NCBI RefSeq assembly: GCF_003014485.1
Contig: NZ_PYGA01000005.1
Span: 62,001 to 126,000 of the forward strand
Source: Murinocardiopsis flavida
GTDB lineage: Bacteria; Actinomycetota; Actinomycetes; Streptosporangiales; Streptosporangiaceae
Direction: 5' to 3'
Length of the DNA: 64,000 bases
Below are positions 1 through 9,478 of this stretch, one piece after another. Under the pieces are notes generated by a model. The model had not been told where the DNA came from, made no database searches, and saw nothing but the letters and a program-made list of their open reading frames with translations. A program made the translations under genes and the position numbers. Position 1 is the first letter of the stretch. The number at the start of each line of letters is the position of its first letter.

Positions 1-323
1 ACCTGCCCGACCAGTGGGACCGGTCGGGCTGGCCGGAGCTGCGCCGCCGCTTCGCCGACGCCGTCAAGACCCGCACCCGCGACGCGTGGGCAGCGGTGTT
101 CGAGCAGGTCGACGCCTGCACCTACCCGGTCCTGTCGATGACGGAGGCCCCCGAGCACCCGCACATCAAGGCGCGGGGCACCGTGCGGCACGACGCCGAC
201 CGCCGCGCCCCCGGCCCCGCCCCCCGCTTCACCCGCACCCCGGGCGCGAACACCCGCGCCTCCGACTTCCCGGAACCCGACCTGGAGCAGTCCCTCCGAC
301 GATGGGGCCTCGCCGGGGACTAG
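1..323 (+). CDS. CoA-transferase family III (CaiB/BaiF or alpha-methylacyl-CoA racemase type), C-terminal fragment
   Basis: Only the last ~106 codons are present; the reading frame is open from base 3 to the TAG at 321-323 and the start lies outside the window. The visible segment runs from RRRFADAVKTRTRDAW through PVLSMTEAPEHPHIKARGT to a PxFTRTPG-type ending. This is the typical C-terminal layout of class III CoA-transferases and of alpha-methylacyl-CoA racemase, where the EHPHxxARGT segment follows the catalytic domain. Enzymes of this family move CoA between acids or epimerise 2-methylacyl-CoA. Which reaction applies cannot be decided without the N-terminal catalytic aspartate region. It converges on the tatD-metG gene pair. 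Confidence 0.8.
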   Translation, partial: LPDQWDRSGWPELRRRFADAVKTRTRDAWAAVFEQVDACTYPVLSMTEAPEHPHIKARGTVRHDADRRAPGPAPRFTRTPGANTRASDFPEPDLEQSLRRWGLAGD

Positions 324-389
324 CCGGGGCGTGCCGGGGTTCCACGGGCGTCCGGCGGCGTCGGCGCCGCCTCCGTCCGCGCGGGGAGC

Positions 390-1313
390 CTAGAGCGCGA
401 ACGCGCGGCGGGTGTTGGCGGCGACCGCCTCGGCGAGGTCGTCCTCTGCCATGCCCTTGACCTCGGCGAGCGCGCGCAGGGTGTGCGGGATGAGGTAGGG
501 CGCGTTGGGGCGGCCCCGGTAGGGCTTGGGGGTGAGGAACGGGGCGTCGGTCTCGACCAGCACCAGGTCGGCGGGTGCCGCGGCGGCGGCCTCGCGCAGC
601 GGTTCGGCGGTGGGGAAGGTGACGTTGCCGGCGAAGCTCATGAAGTAGCCGCGCTCGGCGCAGGTCTTCGCCATGGCGGCGTCGCCGGAGAAGCAGTGGA
701 ACACCACGGTGTCGGGGGCGCCCTCCTCCTCCAGCAGGCGCAGGACGTCGTCGTGGGCGTCGCGGTCGTGGATCATCAGCGCCCTGCCGTGCCGCTTGGC
801 GATGGCGATGTGCCGCCGGAACGACACCTGCTGGGCGGCGACGCCGTCGGGGCCGGTGCGGAAGTAGTCGAGCCCGGTCTCGCCCACGGCCCGCACCTGC
901 GGCAGCGCTGCGAGCCGGTCGATCTCGGCGAGCGCGGCGTCCAGCGCCTCGGCGCCACCCGGAGGGCGCCGGTCGGCGGCCCAGTCGGTGTCGTCGGCCT
1001 CGACCCCTGCGGCGCCGTCGCCGTGCACGATGCGCGGCGCCTCGTTGGGGTGCAGCGCGACGGCGGCCCACACGGTGGGGTACTCCTCTGCGACCCGCGC
1101 CGCCCATTGCGACCCGGACAGGTCGGTGCCCACCTGGATCAGCGGTGTGACCCCGACCGCCGCCGCGGCGGCGACGATGTCGGCGACATCGGGGGCCTGC
1201 ATGTCCATGTGGGTGTGGCTGTCGGCCACCGCGACCCGCAGCGGCTCAGGCGCCGGCGGCGCCTCATGCCGGTTCCGATCACGAGCGGCCCGCTGGTTCT
1301 TGCTCTTGCTCAC
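390..1313 (-). CDS. tatD: TatD family metal-dependent hydrolase / DNase
   Basis: The 307-residue protein (from GTG at 1313) has the TIM-barrel metallohydrolase signature of TatD. A DSHTHMD motif near the N-terminus is followed by GETGLDYF, a conserved HDR (MIHDRDAHDD), HCFSG and VETDAPFLTP. These provide the histidine, glutamate and aspartate ligands of the two metal ions. TatD enzymes are cytoplasmic 3'-5' exonucleases or phosphodiesterases linked to DNA repair and fragmentation. The frame is also open to a GTG at 1382, but that start would sit against the metG terminator hairpin. The GTG at 1313, giving an MSKSKNQ-type basic N-terminus, is preferred; neither site has a strong ribosome binding site. 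It lies directly downstream of metG on the same strand, a common actinobacterial order. Confidence 0.9.
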   Translation of the reverse strand: MSKSKNQRAARDRNRHEAPPAPEPLRVAVADSHTHMDMQAPDVADIVAAAAAVGVTPLIQVGTDLSGSQWAARVAEEYPTVWAAVALHPNEAPRIVHGDGAAGVEADDTDWAADRRPPGGAEALDAALAEIDRLAALPQVRAVGETGLDYFRTGPDGVAAQQVSFRRHIAIAKRHGRALMIHDRDAHDDVLRLLEEEGAPDTVVFHCFSGDAAMAKTCAERGYFMSFAGNVTFPTAEPLREAAAAAPADLVLVETDAPFLTPKPYRGRPNAPYLIPHTLRALAEVKGMAEDDLAEAVAANTRRAFAL

Positions 1314-1385
1314 GGCCACCGAGTCTATGCGCGTGGCCGTACGCGGGGTGACCGGAGTCCCGTGGGTGCGCTGCCGGGACACGGC

Positions 1386-1420
1386 GCGGCCCCCGCTCTC
1401 TTTCCGAGGGCGGGGGCCGC
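1386..1420 (-). terminator. Hairpin downstream of metG
   Basis: A perfect 11-bp inverted repeat (GCGGCCCCCGC at 1386-1396, its complement at 1410-1420) surrounds a 13-base loop. It sits 9 bases beyond the metG stop codon on the minus strand. There is no strong T-tract, as is usual in GC-rich actinobacteria. It could terminate metG or attenuate read-through into tatD. Confidence 0.6.
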
Positions 1421-1428
1421 GGTGGTGG

Positions 1429-3246
1429 TTAGCCGGCCGCCTCTTCGAGGCGGGCGAGTTCTTCGTCGACGATCTTGGGGTCGAGCTTCGTGAACAGCGG
1501 GGTGGGCGGCGACAGCGGGGTGCCGGGGACGATGGGCACCGACTCCCAGCGGGCCTCGTTCCCGGCGTAGGTCCCGGTGATCACCGAGTACGTCGAGGTG
1601 CCGTCCTCGCCGCCGATGGAGTCGGTGACCTCCTCCAGCCGGGGCATGCCCGTCCACACGCCCGTGCCGCCGAGCATCTCGTGCACCTTGGTGGAGGTGT
1701 GCGGCAGGAACGGGGTGAGCAGCGTCTTGGCGTCGCTGACGAGTTGCAGGGCGACGTGCAGGACGGTCTTCATGCGCTCGGGGTCGGTCTTCTTCAGCGC
1801 CCAGGGCGCGCTGTCGGAGATGTACTTGTTCGCCTCGGCGACCGTGCGCATGGCCTCCTGGATGGCGGCCTTGAACTGGCTGCGGTCGAGCCGCGCGCCT
1901 ACCGTCGCGAACGCGGCCTGCGACGCGTCGAGGACGCGGCGGTCCTCGTCGGTCAGGGGGCCGGCCTCGGGGATCTCGCCGAGGTTCTTCGCCGCCATGG
2001 AGATGGACCGGTTCACCAGGTTGCCCCAGGCGGCGACCAGTTCGTCGTTGTTGCGCCGGACGAACTCGGCCCAGGTGAAGTCGGTGTCCTGGGTCTCGGG
2101 GCCGGCCGCGATGATGTAGTAGCGCAGCGCGTCGGCGTCGTAGCGCTCCAGGAAGTCGCGGACGTAGATCACCACGCGCCGGGATGAGGAGAACTTCCGT
2201 CCCTCCATGGTGAGGAACTCGCTGGACACGACGTCGGTGGGCACGTTCAGCGCGCCCAGCGCCCCCGGTTCGCCGCCCTTGTCGCCCGCGCCGCTGTAGC
2301 CGAGGAGCATCGCCGGCCAGATCTCGGCGTGGAAGACGATGTTGTCCTTGCCCATGAAGTAGTAGGACTCGGCGCCGTCGCCCTGCCACCACGCGCGCCA
2401 CGCCTCGGGGTCGCCGGACCGCTTGGCCCATTCGATGGACGCCGACAGGTAGCCGACCACCGCGTCGAACCACACGTAGAGCCGCTTGTTGGCCTGGTCG
2501 CTCCACCCTTCGAGCGGGATCGGCACGCCCCAGTCGAGGTCGCGGGTGATGGCGCGCGGCTGCATGTCGTCGAGCAGGTTCAGGGAGAACTTCAGGACGT
2601 TGGGCCGCCAGGTGTCGGACTTCGAGCGCAGGTACTCGCCCAGGACGTCGGCGAACGCGGGGAGGTCGAGCATGAAGTGCTCGGTCTCCACGAACTCGGG
2701 GGTCTCACCGTTGATCTTGGACCGGGGGTCGATCAGGTCGATGGGGTCGAGCTGGTTGCCGCAGTTGTCGCACTGGTCGCCGCGCGCGCCGTCGTAGCCG
2801 CAGATGGGGCAGGTGCCCTCGACGTAGCGGTCGGGCAGGGTGCGACCGGTGGACGGCGAGATGGCGCCCTGGGTGGTCTTGGTGAACACGTACCCGTTGT
2901 CGAGCAGACCGGTGAACAGCTCCTGCGCCACGGCGTAGTGGTTCGCGGTGGTGGTGCGGGTGAACAGGTCGTAGGACAGCCCGAGCGCCACCAGGTCCTC
3001 GGCGATGACCCTGTTGTAGCGGTCGGCGAGCTCCCGCGCCGACACGCCCTCCTGGTCGGCGAGGACCTGCACGGGGGTGCCGTGCTCGTCGGTGCCGCTG
3101 ACCATGAGCACGTCGTGGCCGGACATTCGCTGGAAGCGCGAGAAGACGTCGGAGGGGACTCCGAACCCGGAAACGTGTCCAATGTGGCGGGGGCCGTTGG
3201 CGTAGGGCCAGGCCACCGCGGTCAGGATGTGGCGAGTAGACGACAT
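1429..3246 (-). CDS. metG: Methionyl-tRNA synthetase
   Basis: This cytoplasmic class I synthetase charges tRNA-Met with methionine. The 605-residue product starts [18 protein letters not shown] at an ATG (3244-3246). The HIGH motif is explicit ([10 protein letters not shown]). The zinc-binding insertion has four cysteines as CPIC-x9-CDNC around residues 145-162. The KMSKS loop appears as KFSSSRRV, a common variant. The C-terminal part carries the anticodon-binding alpha-bundle (around [12 protein letters not shown]), and no EMAP/Trbp111-like dimerisation domain follows. It is an essential housekeeping gene. tatD lies downstream on the same strand and the upstream region is shared with a divergent small gene at 3513. 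Confidence 0.97.
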   Translation of the reverse strand: MSSTRHILTAVAWPYANGPRHIGHVSGFGVPSDVFSRFQRMSGHDVLMVSGTDEHGTPVQVLADQEGVSARELADRYNRVIAEDLVALGLSYDLFTRTTTANHYAVAQELFTGLLDNGYVFTKTTQGAISPSTGRTLPDRYVEGTCPICGYDGARGDQCDNCGNQLDPIDLIDPRSKINGETPEFVETEHFMLDLPAFADVLGEYLRSKSDTWRPNVLKFSLNLLDDMQPRAITRDLDWGVPIPLEGWSDQANKRLYVWFDAVVGYLSASIEWAKRSGDPEAWRAWWQGDGAESYYFMGKDNIVFHAEIWPAMLLGYSGAGDKGGEPGALGALNVPTDVVSSEFLTMEGRKFSSSRRVVIYVRDFLERYDADALRYYIIAAGPETQDTDFTWAEFVRRNNDELVAAWGNLVNRSISMAAKNLGEIPEAGPLTDEDRRVLDASQAAFATVGARLDRSQFKAAIQEAMRTVAEANKYISDSAPWALKKTDPERMKTVLHVALQLVSDAKTLLTPFLPHTSTKVHEMLGGTGVWTGMPRLEEVTDSIGGEDGTSTYSVITGTYAGNEARWESVPIVPGTPLSPPTPLFTKLDPKIVDEELARLEEAAG

Positions 3247-3512
3247 GGCCCCAGCCTAGAGCCGACGAGCCCCGCACCGGCCCGCGTCCCACCCCCGAAC
3301 GGCCCGATCCGGCGCCGCGCGCCGCTGCTTCGCGGGCACCGCGGGGCTGGGTGTGAGTGGGGCGGGGTGGCTGGTCCTTTGCTTCGGGTGGGCGGAGGCG
3401 GGGGCGGGCGTCTGTAGTGTGTGCGTGACGTCCGACGGTTCTGGTAAGCGCGGCCGGCACCCCGCGCGCGTGCGACGTCCGACGGCGGCAGGGTGCCTCC
3501 CGATCGAAGGCG

Positions 3513-3911
3513 GTGGTCACGGTGGGCCCACGGGCGACCCGTGTACTCGCCGCTGTGCTCGTCTCGGTCATGGTCACCCTATGCGCGCCGGTGCTGCCCT
3601 CGCTGGGGCTCGCCGGTATCGCGGCGGCCCCGCCGCCCGCTCCGGCGGCGCACACCGCCGAGCCGGGTTCGCACGCCTTCGTGGTGCCCACGCAGGACTC
3701 CGCGTCCATCTCCAAGGCGCTCGCCAAGTGGGGCGGCGACCAGCGGCCGGCGACCCGCGACCTCCCCGACGGCCACACGCCGGAGCACGTCCGGCTGCCC
3801 GGGGTGGGCGCGCCGTGGGCCCGCAGCGCACCGGCGCTCGCAGTGGACGCGCCGCCGACCGCGGACGACTCCGACCTGCCTCTGGGACGCGCCCCTCCGC
3901 GCGCGGTGTAG
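3513..3911 (+). CDS. Small exported or membrane-anchored protein of unknown function
   Basis: The 132-residue product starts at a GTG with a GAAGG-like ribosome binding site 4-8 bases upstream; an alternative GTG lies nine bases downstream. An N-terminal hydrophobic stretch (residues ~8-32, VLAAVLVSVMVTLCAPVLP) preceded by arginines is a signal peptide or single membrane anchor. The rest is proline- and alanine-rich with a short more ordered segment (FVVPTQDSASISKALAKW). Third-position GC is as high as in neighbouring genes, which supports real coding. No family is recognised. It ends ~110 bases before secDF and could be co-transcribed with it. It is divergent from metG. Confidence 0.6.
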   Translation: MVTVGPRATRVLAAVLVSVMVTLCAPVLPSLGLAGIAAAPPPAPAAHTAEPGSHAFVVPTQDSASISKALAKWGGDQRPATRDLPDGHTPEHVRLPGVGAPWARSAPALAVDAPPTADDSDLPLGRAPPRAV

Positions 3912-4024
3912 GGGACGCCGGCGGCACCTTCGCGGTCCGTCGCGCGCTCCCGCTCAGTGGTGCAGTCCTGCCCGGCTTTTGCCCGGGTTTCCCGCCCCCG
4001 TGCTCGTGAGAGGTCGTTTTTCCA

Positions 4025-6742
4025 TTGTCCAGTCGAACGGGATCAGGGAGCCGCTGGTTGCGCGGCCTCATCTCCCTGGCCATCGTTCTCGCCGCGTTCG
4101 GCGCGGCGTGGTTCGTACCGCCGAAGCTGGGGCTCGACCTCAGCGGCGGCACCCAGATCGTCCTGGAGACCCAGGACGGCCCCGATACCCAGGCGAACGC
4201 CGAGAACACCGACAAGGTCATCGAGGTGCTGCGCGAGCGCATCGACAGCCTCGGTGTCAGCGAAGCCACCATGTCGCGTTCCGGCGAGAACCGGATCGTC
4301 GTCGAACTGCCCGGCGTCCAGGACCCCACTGAGGCGGCCGAGCTCATCGGCCAGACCGCGCAGCTGACCTTCCACCCGGTGCTGGGGGTCGAACCGTCCC
4401 AGCAGGGCGGCATGCCGGGCGGGATGCCCGGCGGCATGCCGGGCGGCGGCGCTCCCGGCGGCGCCCCCGTCCCGGGCGGCGGCGCACCCGCACCCGGTGG
4501 CGGCGCCCCCGCGCCCGGCGACGGTCAGAACGCGCCCGCCGACGAGGCCAACGCCCCCGCAGCGGGCGAGAAGAAGGGCGGCGAGCCGAAGGGCGGCGAG
4601 CAGCCCGAGATGTCGGAGGAGGAGCTCCAGCAGCTCCTCCAGCAGCAACAGCAGGGCCAGCAGGGCGGCGGCGGAGCCCCCGCCGAGAACCCCGACGACG
4701 TCAAGCTCACGCTGCCCGACGAGTCCGGCCAGCAGCAGTTGCAGCTCGGCGCCACCGCCATCAAGGGCGACCAGGTCGGCAGCGCCGAGGCGGCGCTGGA
4801 CGAGTTCCAGTCGAACTGGATGGTGAACGTCAACTTCCGCGGGCAGGGGCCCGACGACTGGAAGAAGCTGACCGGGGAGGCGGCCTGCAACCCGCAGGGC
4901 GACCCCAAGCGCCGCGTCGCCATCGTGCTCGATGACAAGATCATCTCCTCGCCCGAGGTGAACCAGGAGTTCAGCTGCAATGCGGGCATGGGCGGCGGCC
5001 AGACCTCCATCACCGGCAGCTTCACCAAGGACTCGGCGACCGACCTCGCCGTCCTGATCGAGGGCGGCTCGCTGCCGCTGCCGGTCGAGGAGGTCCAGCG
5101 CCAGACCGTCGGGCCGACGCTCGGCGCCGACGCCATCGAGGCCAGCGCCATCGCCGCCGGCATCGGCATCCTGCTGACCGCCCTGTACATCTGCGCGGCC
5201 TACCGCCTGGTGGGCTTCCTCGCCTCCATCGCGCTGGCCTGCTACACGCTGCTGGCGTACGCGGCGCTGGTGGCACTGGGGGCGACGCTCACCCTGCCCG
5301 GCCTGGCGGGGTTCGTCCTCGCCATCGGCATGGCGATCGACGCCAACGTGCTGATCTTCGAGCGGGCGCGCGAGGAGTACCAGCGCCAGGAGAAGGTCTA
5401 CGCCGCCAACAAGGCGGCGGGGATGTCCGACGCGGCGGGCTCCGACAAGGGCGACAAGGGGGACGGCGCCGAAGCCGGTGTGCTGTCCAAGCGCAAGCGG
5501 CGGGCGATCCCGCCGAACCTGGAGAAGGCGTTCGTCGAAGGCACCAAGAAGGCGTGGAGCGCGGTGCTCGACACCAACGTCACCACGCTCATCGCGGCGG
5601 CCCTGCTGTTCTTCCTCGCCACGGGCACCGTGCAGGGCTTCGGCGTCACGCTGGGCCTGGGCACCCTCGCGTCGATGATCTCGGCGCTGGTCATCGCCCG
5701 GGTGTTCGTGCAGTGGGCGGTGCGCCGCTCGTTCTCCCGCAAGCACCCGGACATCACCGGCATCTCGCGGATCAGCAAGGTCCGCAAGTGGCTGGTCGAG
5801 CGCAACCCCGACCTGATGAAGCGCAGCACCCTGTGGCTGGGCATCGCGGGCCTGGTCACGGCGATCGCGGTCCTGGGCATGCTGGTGCGCCCGCCGAACC
5901 TCGGCGTGGAGTTCACCGGCGGCCGGGTGCTCGACTTCGACACCCAGGAGAGCATCAGCGTCAACGACGCCCGTTCGACGGTCTCCGACGCCGGGTTCCC
6001 CGAGGCGGTCGTGCAGGAGTCGGGCGACGGCGACATCTCGGTGCGCACCGGCCAGATCTCCGACGGCGAGGCCAAGGAGATCCAGGACTCGCTCAGCGCG
6101 GTCGCCGGCGACACCGAACGCGTCAGCGACGAGAAGATCGGCCCGAGCATGGGCAACGAGCTGCGCAACAAGGCGCTCATCGCCTTGGTCGCGGCGCTCG
6201 CCCTGCAAATGGCCTATCTCGCCTGGCGGTTCCGATGGTCCTTCGGGGCCGCGACGATGGCGGCACTGGTGTTCGACGTCGTGGTGGTCGTGGGCCTGTT
6301 CTGCTGGTTGGGCAAGCCCATCGACGGGGTGTTCCTCGCCGCCATCCTGAGTGTCGTCGGGTTCTCCGTGAACGACTCGGTGGTGGTGTTCGACCGGGTG
6401 CGCGACGAATGGGCGCACGACACCAAGTCGAAGTTCGGCGAGATCGCCAACCGGGCGATCCTGCACACCCTGCCGCGGACGGTGAACTCCGGCATCGGCG
6501 CCATCTTCATCCTGGGGGCGCTGGCGTTCCTCGGCGGGTCGTCGCTGACGGACTTCTCCATCGCGATGCTGGTCGGCCTGATCTCCGGCATGGTGTCCAC
6601 GGTCTTCGTGGGCACACCGCTGTCGATCTGGTTGCAGAAGTACGACCGGACCCCGCCTCCGCACGAGGTCAGGGAGAAGAAGACGAAGCAGCGCAAGGAG
6701 CTGCGGACCGCACGGGAGGAGTCCGACGGCGCCGTGGTGTAG
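4025..6742 (+). CDS. secDF: SecD-SecF fusion, protein-export membrane protein
   Basis: The 905-residue protein joins SecD and SecF in one chain; in many actinobacteria they are separate genes. SecDF sits in the membrane beside SecYEG and uses the proton gradient to pull exported proteins out. The N-terminal helix precedes a P1 head beginning LGLDLSGGTQIVLE, and the SecD transmembrane block contains MAIDANVLIFERARE. A second half starts after WLVERNPDLMKRS with NLGVEFTGGR and ends with the SecF block containing SVNDSVVVFDRVRDE. A low-complexity insert of roughly 120 residues (Gly/Met/Pro repeats, then a glutamine-rich run) interrupts the SecD head. The start is a TTG at 4025 with GAGAGG 11 bases upstream. 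A separate secD/secF pair near ruvB/yajC is expected elsewhere, which would make this the paralogous fusion; that is inference. Confidence 0.93.
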   Translation: MSSRTGSGSRWLRGLISLAIVLAAFGAAWFVPPKLGLDLSGGTQIVLETQDGPDTQANAENTDKVIEVLRERIDSLGVSEATMSRSGENRIVVELPGVQDPTEAAELIGQTAQLTFHPVLGVEPSQQGGMPGGMPGGMPGGGAPGGAPVPGGGAPAPGGGAPAPGDGQNAPADEANAPAAGEKKGGEPKGGEQPEMSEEELQQLLQQQQQGQQGGGGAPAENPDDVKLTLPDESGQQQLQLGATAIKGDQVGSAEAALDEFQSNWMVNVNFRGQGPDDWKKLTGEAACNPQGDPKRRVAIVLDDKIISSPEVNQEFSCNAGMGGGQTSITGSFTKDSATDLAVLIEGGSLPLPVEEVQRQTVGPTLGADAIEASAIAAGIGILLTALYICAAYRLVGFLASIALACYTLLAYAALVALGATLTLPGLAGFVLAIGMAIDANVLIFERAREEYQRQEKVYAANKAAGMSDAAGSDKGDKGDGAEAGVLSKRKRRAIPPNLEKAFVEGTKKAWSAVLDTNVTTLIAAALLFFLATGTVQGFGVTLGLGTLASMISALVIARVFVQWAVRRSFSRKHPDITGISRISKVRKWLVERNPDLMKRSTLWLGIAGLVTAIAVLGMLVRPPNLGVEFTGGRVLDFDTQESISVNDARSTVSDAGFPEAVVQESGDGDISVRTGQISDGEAKEIQDSLSAVAGDTERVSDEKIGPSMGNELRNKALIALVAALALQMAYLAWRFRWSFGAATMAALVFDVVVVVGLFCWLGKPIDGVFLAAILSVVGFSVNDSVVVFDRVRDEWAHDTKSKFGEIANRAILHTLPRTVNSGIGAIFILGALAFLGGSSLTDFSIAMLVGLISGMVSTVFVGTPLSIWLQKYDRTPPPHEVREKKTKQRKELRTAREESDGAVV

Positions 6743-6768
6743 CGCCCGGAACCTCCGGAACGAACAGG

Positions 6769-6798
6769 GCCCCCGCACGGTCGCGACCGTGCGGGGGC
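6769..6798. terminator. Bidirectional hairpin between secDF and rsmI
   Basis: A 14-bp perfect inverted repeat (GCCCCCGCACGGTC at 6769-6782, its complement at 6785-6798) has a two-base centre. It lies between the convergent secDF and rsmI stop codons, so it can serve both strands. No T-run follows. Confidence 0.7.
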
Positions 6799-6834
6799 TC
6801 CCCGTTTCCCGCTCCTTGCACGCCTTGCGCGCGG

Positions 6835-7704
6835 CTACTTGTGCACGGCGTCGTAGACCGCGCGCTTGGGGACGGCGAGCCGCTTGGCGACGTCGCTGAT
6901 GGCCTGCTTGCGGGGGACGCCCTCACCCTCGCGTTCGGCGACGGCGGCCGCGAGGTCCGCGGGTTCGCGCGGCACCGAGGCGGGGTCGTCCCCCGCGACG
7001 ACGATGGTGATCTCGCCGCGCACCTCCCCCGCGGCCCATTCCACGAGCTCGCCGAGCGGGCCGCGGCGCACCTCCTCGAAGGTCTTGGTGAGCTCCCGGC
7101 ACACCGCGGCGCGGCGGTCGGCGCCGAACGCCGCCGCCATGGCCGCGAGGGTGGCGCCGAGGCGGCGCGGCGACTCGAAGAACACCATGGTGCGCCGCTC
7201 CCCGGCCAGCGCGGCGAAGTGGTTGGCGGCACCCTTGCGCGGGGCGAACCCCTCGAAGCAGAACCGGTCGGTGGGCAGCCCCGACAGCACCAGCGCGGTG
7301 GTGACCGCCGTGGGCCCGGGGATCGACGTCACCGGCACGCCCGCGTCGACGCATGCGGTGACCAGCCGGTACCCGGGGTCGGACACCCCCGGCATCCCGG
7401 CGTCGGTGACGAGGAGGACGTCGGTCCCCGCCCGCAGGGCCGCGAGCAGCTCCGGGGCGCGCCGGGACTCGTTGGCGTCGTAGTAGGACACCACCCGGGC
7501 GCCGGGCCCGCCGCCGATCCGCAGCCCCAGGCGGGCGGCGAACTGCCGCAGCCGCCGGGTGTCCTCGGCGGCGACCAGCTCGGCCGTTTCGAGCGCGGCG
7601 CGCAGCCGCGGCGGCGTGTCGGCCGCGTTCCCGATGGGCAGCCCCGCGAGAATCAGTGTTCCCGCTGTGTCCGCCGCAGCGGCGCCGGTGCCGGTTTCCG
7701 TCAC
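6835..7704 (-). CDS. rsmI: 16S rRNA 2'-O-ribose methyltransferase RsmI (C1402)
   Basis: RsmI methylates the ribose of C1402 in the decoding centre of 16S rRNA, using S-adenosylmethionine. The 289-residue protein from GTG 7704 has the tetrapyrrole-methylase fold: GTLILAGLPIGN at the N-terminus, AAEDTRRLRQ, the SYYDANES segment, LVTDAGMPGVSDPG, the SIPGPTAVTTALVLSG SAM-binding region and FFESPRRL. The C-terminal lobe ends in a helix-turn-helix-like segment (KQAISDVAKRLAVPKRAVYD). The frame remains open ~100 codons upstream, but GTG 7704 matches the family N-terminus and has an AAGGA site 10 bases upstream. It is divergent from pmt, an arrangement widely conserved in actinobacteria. Confidence 0.95.
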   Translation of the reverse strand: MTETGTGAAAADTAGTLILAGLPIGNAADTPPRLRAALETAELVAAEDTRRLRQFAARLGLRIGGGPGARVVSYYDANESRRAPELLAALRAGTDVLLVTDAGMPGVSDPGYRLVTACVDAGVPVTSIPGPTAVTTALVLSGLPTDRFCFEGFAPRKGAANHFAALAGERRTMVFFESPRRLGATLAAMAAAFGADRRAAVCRELTKTFEEVRRGPLGELVEWAAGEVRGEITIVVAGDDPASVPREPADLAAAVAEREGEGVPRKQAISDVAKRLAVPKRAVYDAVHK

Positions 7705-7829
7705 GTTCCACCCGTTCCTTGCCGCTACGGTTGAGGCCCTGCCGGGCGTCTGCTGCCGGGCCGCGCCCGGGTCCGGGCGGCGGATCGGGAGGCCCGCCCG
7801 CCGTCCGGCGCTGCCACCATTCCTCGACC

Positions 7830-7835
7830 TAGTAT
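7830..7835 (+). promoter_or_regulatory. Putative -10 element of pmt (leaderless transcript)
   Basis: TAGTAT at 7830-7835 stands eight bases before the pmt ATG, so transcription would begin at or within a base or two of the start codon. No ribosome binding site precedes that ATG, which fits leaderless translation, common in actinobacteria. No convincing -35 box is visible. Confidence 0.4.
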
Positions 7836-7843
7836 GGGCCGCG

Positions 7844-9478
7844 ATGACCACCACAGCCCTCATGACCGGGGCCGATCCGAGACCGAGCGACGGGGCGCCC
7901 GTCCGCGACCGCATGGCGCCGGCCGCCGCGTTCCCCGCGTGGATCGGCTGGCTCGGCGCCGTGATCGTCACCCTGTTCGCGGGTGCGCTGCGGTTCATCA
8001 GGCTGGGCGAGCCGGGCCGCATCTACTTCGACGAGACCTACTACGCCAAGGACGCGTTCTCGCTCCGCCGCTACGGCGTCGAGCACGAGACCGTCGAGAA
8101 CGCCGACGCCCTGCTCGGCCAGGGCATGCACGACATCTGGCGCGGCGGCGCCGACTTCGTCGTCCACCCCCCGGTCGGCAAGTGGATGATCGCCCTCGGC
8201 GACTCGTTCTGGGGCTGGCTGCCGTTCGGCGCCTCCATGTCGCCCACGGGGTGGCGGTTCGCCGCGGCGCTGTTCGGTGCGCTCTCGGTGCTGCTGCTGT
8301 GCCGCATCGCGACCCGCATGACCCGCTCGTGGCTGCTGGGCTGCACGGCGGGCCTGATCATGGCGCTCGACGGCCTGCACTTCACCATGAGCCGCATCGC
8401 CATGGTCGACATCTTCATGCTGTTCTGGGTGCTCGCGGCGTTCGGCTGCCTGGTGGTCGACCGCGACCGCACCCGGGCCCGCCTCGCCGAGCTGGCCGAT
8501 TCCGGCCGCACCTCCGCCGCGTGGCTGGGCGTGCGCTGGTGGCGCATCGGCGCGGGCGTGTGCATGGGGCTCGCGTGCGGCACCAAGTGGTCGGCCATCT
8601 GGTACCTCGCCGCATTCGGGCTGCTCACCGTCGCGTGGGACTACGGGGCGCGGCGCACCGCGGGGCAGCGCGAGGGCACGGTCAAGCGCTGGTTCCTCGT
8701 CGACGCGATCCCGGCGTTCTTCCAGACCGTTGTGGTGGCGGTCGTCGTCTACGTCGCGAGCTGGGCGGGATGGCTGGTCACGTCCATGGGCTGGTCGCGG
8801 CAGTGGGGCGCGCAGCACTCCGACGGGTTCTGGGCGGCCCTGCCGGACTGGGTGCTGGCCGTGGTGAACCCGCTGCGGAGCCTGCTCCAGTACCACCGCG
8901 AGATGATGGCCTTCCACAACGGCCTGTCGAGCCCGCACGACTACGCGTCGCAGCCGTGGGAATGGCTGATCATGCGCACACCGGTGGCGTTCCACTTCGA
9001 CGGCGACCAGACCACGTGCGGCGCCCCGAAGTGCGCGAGCGCGATCCTCGGCATCGGGACCCCCGCGGTGTGGTGGCTGTCGATCATCGCCCTCATCGTG
9101 ATGCTGTCGTGGTGGATGACCTACCGCGACTGGCGGGCCGGCGCGGCGCTGCTCGGGGTCGCGGCGGGGATCCTGCCGTGGTTCGCCTACCCCGAGCGCA
9201 CCATGTTCGTGTTCTACGCGCTGCCGGTGGTGCCGTTCCTCGCCATCGCGATCGTGCTGGCGCTGGGCCTGGCCATGGGCAGTGAGGTGGGCGACCCCCG
9301 GTACGCGCCGTGGACCCGGGTCGCGGGCGGCGTGCTGTACGGCGTGGTGCTCCTGCTGATCATCGCGAACTTCGCGTATTTCTACCCGATCCTCAGCGCC
9401 GAGGTCGTCCCGCACGAGCAGTGGGCCAAGCGGATGTGGGCCGAGACGTGGATCTACGGGAATGCCGGACCGAAGTGA
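7844..9478 (+). CDS. pmt: Dolichyl-phosphate-mannose--protein mannosyltransferase (GT39)
   Basis: This polytopic membrane enzyme transfers mannose from polyprenyl-phosphate-mannose to serine/threonine of exported proteins. The 544-residue protein starts MTTTALMTGADP and has about ten hydrophobic segments. After the first helix comes the loop GEPGRIYFDETYYAKDA, which carries the conserved DE catalytic pair, then FVVHPPVGKW and the long middle loop containing HREMMAFHNGLSSPHDYAS. Both are typical of actinobacterial Pmt. The frame is open upstream, but ATG 7844 follows a -10 element and matches family N-termini. Divergence from rsmI is the conserved actinobacterial context. Substrates would be Sec-exported lipoproteins and cell-wall proteins (family knowledge). 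Confidence 0.95.
   Translation: MTTTALMTGADPRPSDGAPVRDRMAPAAAFPAWIGWLGAVIVTLFAGALRFIRLGEPGRIYFDETYYAKDAFSLRRYGVEHETVENADALLGQGMHDIWRGGADFVVHPPVGKWMIALGDSFWGWLPFGASMSPTGWRFAAALFGALSVLLLCRIATRMTRSWLLGCTAGLIMALDGLHFTMSRIAMVDIFMLFWVLAAFGCLVVDRDRTRARLAELADSGRTSAAWLGVRWWRIGAGVCMGLACGTKWSAIWYLAAFGLLTVAWDYGARRTAGQREGTVKRWFLVDAIPAFFQTVVVAVVVYVASWAGWLVTSMGWSRQWGAQHSDGFWAALPDWVLAVVNPLRSLLQYHREMMAFHNGLSSPHDYASQPWEWLIMRTPVAFHFDGDQTTCGAPKCASAILGIGTPAVWWLSIIALIVMLSWWMTYRDWRAGAALLGVAAGILPWFAYPERTMFVFYALPVVPFLAIAIVLALGLAMGSEVGDPRYAPWTRVAGGVLYGVVLLLIIANFAYFYPILSAEVVPHEQWAKRMWAETWIYGNAGPK

Noticed and set aside
4043-6778. 911-codon minus-strand frame opposite secDF
   Set aside because: Composition (His, Gln, Gly, Arg rich) and antisense position to a well-matched SecDF show it is a high-GC shadow frame.
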